DNA of 17,410 bases from assembly GCA_050252075.1 (NCBI GenBank), contig JBFWLP010000071.1, positions 1 to 17,410 of the forward strand. Reading direction: 5' to 3'. Made by a program: the position numbers and the translations under genes. The DNA is from JAAYGT01 sp050252075 (GTDB lineage Bacteria > Pseudomonadota > Gammaproteobacteria > Burkholderiales > Burkholderiaceae_B). Below, in pieces: positions 14,463-17,410 of the stretch. The notes beneath the pieces were generated by a model that was not told the DNA's origin, did no database searches, and saw only the letters and a program-made list of their open reading frames with translations. The first letter of the stretch is position 1; every line of letters starts with the position of its first letter.

Positions 14463-15656
14463 ATGAACCCACGACCCCTCGACGGGATACGCGTTATTGA
14501 AATGGGCAGCTTGATCGCCGGCCCGTTCGCAGGCAAAACCCTCGGCGACTTCGGTGCCGAGGTCATCAAGATCGAACCCCCGCAAAACGGCGACCCTCTA
14601 CGTTCGTGGCGAACCAAAGACGGCGAAACCTCCATGTGGTGGCATGTACAAGCCCGCAACAAAAAATCCGTCGCGCTCGACCTTCGCAAAAAGGAAGGCC
14701 AGGAAATCGCCCGCAAGCTCATTCTTGAGGCCGATGTCGTTATTGAAAACTTCCGTCCGGGAACGCTGGAAAAATGGGGGCTGGATTACGAGTCGCTCAG
14801 CCTCGAAAATCCCGGTCTGATCATGCTGCGCATTTCAGGCTATGGCCAAAGCGGCCCGCTGCGCGACCTGACCGGTTACGGCGTGGTCGCTGAAGCCATG
14901 GGTGGCTTTCGCTACATTACCGGGGTGCCGGGCCAGCCCCCCGTTCGTCCCGGCATCAGCATCGGCGACTCGCTCTCGGCGCTGCACGGCGTGATCGGCG
15001 TGCTCATGGCCCTGTACAACCGCCTGGCAAACTCGGGCAAAGGCCAGGTCATTGACATTGCCCTTTATGAGTCCGTGTTCAACATGATGGAAGGCGCCGT
15101 GCCCGAGTACGATCGCCTGGGCATGCTGCGCGAGCCCTCGGGCAGTGCGCTTCAGGGCATAGCGCCCACCAACGCTTACCCCGACAAAGACGGCCGCTAT
15201 TTCCTTATTGCCGGCAACGGCGACAGCATCTTTCCACGGCTCATGTCACTGATCGGGCGCGACGACCTGGGCAATGACCCCGTGCTGGCACGCAACCCCG
15301 GGCGAGTCGAGCATATGGAACGCATCGATAATGCCATTGCCGACTGGAGCCGTCAGCGCAGTATGGACGATGCCCTGGAAGCGTTGGCCAAGGCCGGGGT
15401 GCCGGCCGGAAAAATCTTCACGGTCAAAGACATTATCGAAGACGACCAATACCGCGCCAGGGAAATGATCAAGGAAATCCAGCTCGACGACGGCTCAACG
15501 CTGAAGGTGCCGGGCGTGGTACCCAAGCTCAGTGCCACTCCGGGCACGTTTACCGGTGGCGGCCCCAAACTGGGCCAGCACACCGAGCAGGTTCTGCACG
15601 ACGCCGGCTTCAGCGCCGACGACATCCGGAAACTCAAACAACTTCAGGTGATCTAA
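14463..15656 (+). CDS. Family III CoA-transferase (CaiB/BaiF)
   Basis: This 397-residue enzyme moves coenzyme A between carboxylic acids through an aspartyl-CoA thioester. The family core is plain: LDGIRVIEMGSLIAGPFAGKTLGDFGAEVIKIEPP at 6-40, ARNKKSVALDL at 64-74, DVVIENFRPGTLEKWGLDY at 91-109, and SGYGQSGPLRDLTGYG at 125-140. The catalytic Asp is expected at Asp169 in GISIGDSLSALHG, the position used by formyl-CoA transferase. ATG 14463 begins at the domain and has AGGA 10 nt upstream; in-frame ATGs at 14349 and 14406 would only add unrelated residues. Its stop overlaps the next start by one base, indicating an operon with the lyase. The most likely role is activating an imported hydroxy-dicarboxylic acid using an acyl-CoA donor. 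The exact substrate is unknown. Confidence 0.94.
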   Translation: MNPRPLDGIRVIEMGSLIAGPFAGKTLGDFGAEVIKIEPPQNGDPLRSWRTKDGETSMWWHVQARNKKSVALDLRKKEGQEIARKLILEADVVIENFRPGTLEKWGLDYESLSLENPGLIMLRISGYGQSGPLRDLTGYGVVAEAMGGFRYITGVPGQPPVRPGISIGDSLSALHGVIGVLMALYNRLANSGKGQVIDIALYESVFNMMEGAVPEYDRLGMLREPSGSALQGIAPTNAYPDKDGRYFLIAGNGDSIFPRLMSLIGRDDLGNDPVLARNPGRVEHMERIDNAIADWSRQRSMDDALEALAKAGVPAGKIFTVKDIIEDDQYRAREMIKEIQLDDGSTLKVPGVVPKLSATPGTFTGGGPKLGQHTEQVLHDAGFSADDIRKLKQLQVI

Positions 15657-16636
15657 TGGCTGACAGCCTGTTTTCCCGTACTCCCCGACGCATCCATGTA
15701 CACGATGTGGCCATGCGCGACGGGCTTCAAATCGAACCGATTTTTGTACCCACCGACGAAAAGATCGCACTGATCAACGCGCTCAGCCGCACCGGTGTCT
15801 CTAAAATCGAAGCCTCGTCATTCACCTCGCCCAAGGCCATTCCCGCTCTGCGCGACGCCGAAGAAGTCATGACCCGCATTGAGCGCTCGCCCGGTGTGAA
15901 ATACGTTTGCCTGGCACCCAACATGCGCGGTGCCGAGCGGGCGGTGTATTGCAAGGTCGACGAAATCAACCTGGTCATGTCGGTCAGCGAAACCCACAAT
16001 TTAGCCAACATACGCATGACCCGCGACCAGTCCGTGCGTGTGCTGTCGCAAATCATCGACGAGCTGGGCGACCAGATCGATGTGAACATTTCTCTGTCCA
16101 CCACCTTCGGTTGTCCCATGGAAGGCCTGGTGCCCAGCGACGATGTACTGCGCCTGGGCGATCACTTCGCCGCGCGCGGCGCCAAGGGCATCACCCTGTG
16201 CGACACCACCGGCATGGCGCATCCCGCCCAGGTCGAGGCCCTGTGTGCAGGCCTTACCCAGCGCTGGCCCGGCCTTGAGCTTACCCTGCACTTTCACAAT
16301 ACACGGGGCATGGGGTTGGCCAATGTCATCGCCGGGCTTGCCTGCGGCATCGACCGCTACGACAGCTCGCTGGCGGGCCTGGGCGGATGCCCTTATGCCC
16401 CCGGAGCCACCGGAAACATCTGCACGGAAGACCTGGTGCACATGCTCGACAGCATGGGTTTTCGCACCGGCATCGACCTGAACCGGCTGGTGGCATGCGC
16501 CCGGGAAATAGCCCGGCTTGTCGGACACGAGGTACCCGGCCAGGTCATGAAAGCGGGCCCCTGCGACAAACGCTTCCCGGCGCCCCCCGATCTCGAGGAA
16601 ACCCGGCAGCGGGCACTGGCCAAAGACGCCCACTGA
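15656..16636 (+). CDS. HMG-CoA lyase family enzyme (3-hydroxyacyl-CoA lyase)
   Basis: This is a 326-residue TIM-barrel lyase of the DRE-TIM/HMGL family, which splits 3-hydroxy-3-methylglutaryl-CoA or similar CoA esters into two products. Visible residues are the catalytic/metal pair Arg21-Asp22 in MRDGLQIE, the substrate Glu in KIEASSF (50-56), TFGCPMEG at 150-157, LCDTTGMAHP at 181-190, metal His212/His214 in HFHNTRG, and the signature GGCPYAPGATGN at 243-254 with catalytic Cys245. All match known HMG-CoA lyases. The ATG shares a base with the CoA-transferase stop (TAATG), with CAGGTGA as ribosome site, so the two are coupled. Substrate options are HMG-CoA, citramalyl-CoA or a related hydroxyacyl-CoA. 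Pairing with a CoA-transferase and no leucine-degradation genes favours use of an external acid. Confidence 0.93.
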   Translation: MADSLFSRTPRRIHVHDVAMRDGLQIEPIFVPTDEKIALINALSRTGVSKIEASSFTSPKAIPALRDAEEVMTRIERSPGVKYVCLAPNMRGAERAVYCKVDEINLVMSVSETHNLANIRMTRDQSVRVLSQIIDELGDQIDVNISLSTTFGCPMEGLVPSDDVLRLGDHFAARGAKGITLCDTTGMAHPAQVEALCAGLTQRWPGLELTLHFHNTRGMGLANVIAGLACGIDRYDSSLAGLGGCPYAPGATGNICTEDLVHMLDSMGFRTGIDLNRLVACAREIARLVGHEVPGQVMKAGPCDKRFPAPPDLEETRQRALAKDAH

Positions 16637-16646
16637 ACACGAAAAG

Positions 16647-16652
16647 TATAAT
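16647..16652 (+). promoter_or_regulatory. Possible -10 element before the Bug gene
   Basis: A perfect TATAAT lies 63 bp before the Bug start, in an AT-rich 78-bp gap. No convincing -35 lies at 16-18 bp. It may give extra transcription of the receptor gene alone. Confidence 0.35.
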
Positions 16653-16704
16653 TAAGTTACATTTCAACAACAATGGCGCTCTGCTTTTGTACATTACGTA
16701 AAAC

Positions 16705-16709
16705 AGGAG
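16705..16709 (+). promoter_or_regulatory. Strong ribosome binding site of the Bug gene
   Basis: AGGAG with a 5-nt spacer precedes ATG 16715. It is the best Shine-Dalgarno in this operon, as expected for an abundant periplasmic receptor. Confidence 0.7.
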
Positions 16710-16714
16710 ACAAC

Positions 16715-17410
16715 ATGCTCAAGAAACGCTTCGCCAAACTGCTGGCCCTAACCCTTGCCGCCACCGCCTGCGCCACTGCGCAAGCCGCTTATCCCGACAA
16801 ACCCGTTTCCATGATCGTCGGCTTCAGCCCCGGCGGTTTCACCGACGTGGTTGCCCGCCTGCTCAGCAAGGAACTGGAACAACGCCTGGGCCAAACCTTC
16901 GTGGTGGAAAACAAGCCAGGCGCGGCCGGTACCATTGCCGCCGACATGGTGGCCCGCGCCCAGCCCGATGGCTATACCCTGCTCATGGGTCACTCCAACT
17001 CGAACGCCACCGCGCCGGCACTGTATAAAAACCTGCCCTACAACGTGAACACCAGCTTCACACCCATTGCCATGGTGGCCAGCACCCCGCTCATTCTTAC
17101 GGCCACGCCCAAACTGAATGTAAAAACCATGGATGAACTCATGGCGCTGGCAAAGAAGCAAACTCTGCGCTATGCCTCGTCGGGCGTGGGAAGCTCCCAG
17201 CACCTGGCAGCAGCCCAGTTTTCCAAGGCTGCCGGCATTGAAATGATCCACATTCCCTACAAAGGCAGTGCCCAGGCACTGAACGACCTGCTGTCGGGCG
17301 AGGTTGACTTCAACGTCGATTCTCCACCGCTCATGGTGCCCAACATCAACGCCGGAAAACTGGTCGGCATTGCCGCCGTCAGCCCCACCCGCCTGCCCTT
17401 GCTTCCCAAC
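16715..17410 (+). CDS. Bug-family tripartite tricarboxylate transporter receptor (3' part cut by window edge)
   Basis: This is the periplasmic solute receptor of a tripartite tricarboxylate transporter (TctC/Bug family), which is greatly expanded in Bordetella and relatives. The 232 visible codons begin with a signal peptide (MLKKRFAKLLALTLAATACATAQA, cleavage near 24). Family motifs follow: YPDKPVSMIVGFSPGGFTDVVAR at about 26-48, VVENKPGAAGTIAAD at 63-77, ARAQPDGYTLLMG at 80-92, SSGVGSSQHLAAAQF at about 155-169, and IPYKGSAQALNDLLSGEVDF at about 180-199. About 90 further residues lie beyond the right edge. It follows the lyase gene by 78 bp on the same strand, so it probably captures the acid that the CoA-transferase and lyase then use. 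Membrane subunits TctA/TctB are not seen in this window; Bug receptors are often orphans. Confidence 0.95.
   Translation, partial: MLKKRFAKLLALTLAATACATAQAAYPDKPVSMIVGFSPGGFTDVVARLLSKELEQRLGQTFVVENKPGAAGTIAADMVARAQPDGYTLLMGHSNSNATAPALYKNLPYNVNTSFTPIAMVASTPLILTATPKLNVKTMDELMALAKKQTLRYASSGVGSSQHLAAAQFSKAAGIEMIHIPYKGSAQALNDLLSGEVDFNVDSPPLMVPNINAGKLVGIAAVSPTRLPLLPN

Noticed and set aside
16001..16633. 210-codon minus-strand open frame
   Set aside because: It is antisense to the HMG-CoA-lyase family gene, whose catalytic motifs are all intact.
1..17410. CRISPR arrays, tRNA genes, insertion sequences, prophage or attachment sites
   Set aside because: No repeat-spacer pattern, cloverleaf, transposase or integrase coding signal, or flanking repeats were seen on either strand.

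Overview
The window looks like chromosome from a GC-rich betaproteobacterium, most likely Burkholderiales and probably Alcaligenaceae (the Bordetella, Pusillimonas and Castellaniella group). Supporting this are a Bug-type solute receptor next to a CaiB/BaiF CoA-transferase and an HMG-CoA-lyase-like gene, tandem LysR control, a ModE/ModA pair and dense gene packing. No tRNA, rRNA, CRISPR array, transposase or prophage gene was recognised. All complete genes appear intact. The first and last genes are cut by the window edges, and no gene-free stretch exceeds about 210 bases.

Bases 1-1322 are a molybdate module. modA (minus strand, truncated at the left edge) diverges from modE. The gap holds a perfect 13-bp inverted repeat resembling a ModE operator, with a perfect TATAAT inside it. 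Bases 1345-2639 hold two overlapping genes of the TIGR04283/TIGR04282 'arsenosugar biosynthesis glycosyltransferase' families, with no arsenic gene nearby. Bases 2680-4518 (minus) encode a fused ABC exporter with a TTG start. Upstream of it on the same strand lies a 1188-residue CHASE-PAS-GGDEF-EAL protein (4576-8142) with an altered DGDEF motif. It diverges, across a 207-bp region with a 12-bp tandem repeat, from a membrane diguanylate cyclase (8350-9990) with intact GGDEF and I-site. The two are predicted to act on c-di-GMP in opposite directions.

Bases 9947-11618 (minus) are the most interesting part: a three-gene operon in which each stop overlaps the next start as ATGA. It encodes a secreted TTHB210-like protein, a plastocyanin-like cupredoxin with a twin-arginine-type leader, and an ECF sigma factor with a C-terminal Cys-containing tail. 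No anti-sigma gene is visible. TTHB210 in Thermus is known to be controlled by an ECF sigma/anti-sigma pair, so this may be a distant relative of that circuit, with a copper protein where an anti-sigma might be expected. An ECF-like promoter can be drawn upstream of the operon.

Bases 11777-12727 encode a DMT/EamA exporter, convergent and overlapping with a PaiB-like FMN-binding protein (12675-13313, minus). PaiB diverges from a LysR regulator (13392-14309). Downstream of LysR in the same direction come a family III CoA-transferase, an HMG-CoA-lyase family protein (1-nt overlap) and the start of a Bug receptor gene. Together these suggest a catabolic operon that imports a carboxylic acid, activates it by CoA transfer and cleaves the resulting 3-hydroxyacyl-CoA. 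A dyad 59 bp before the CoA-transferase start is a plausible LysR site.
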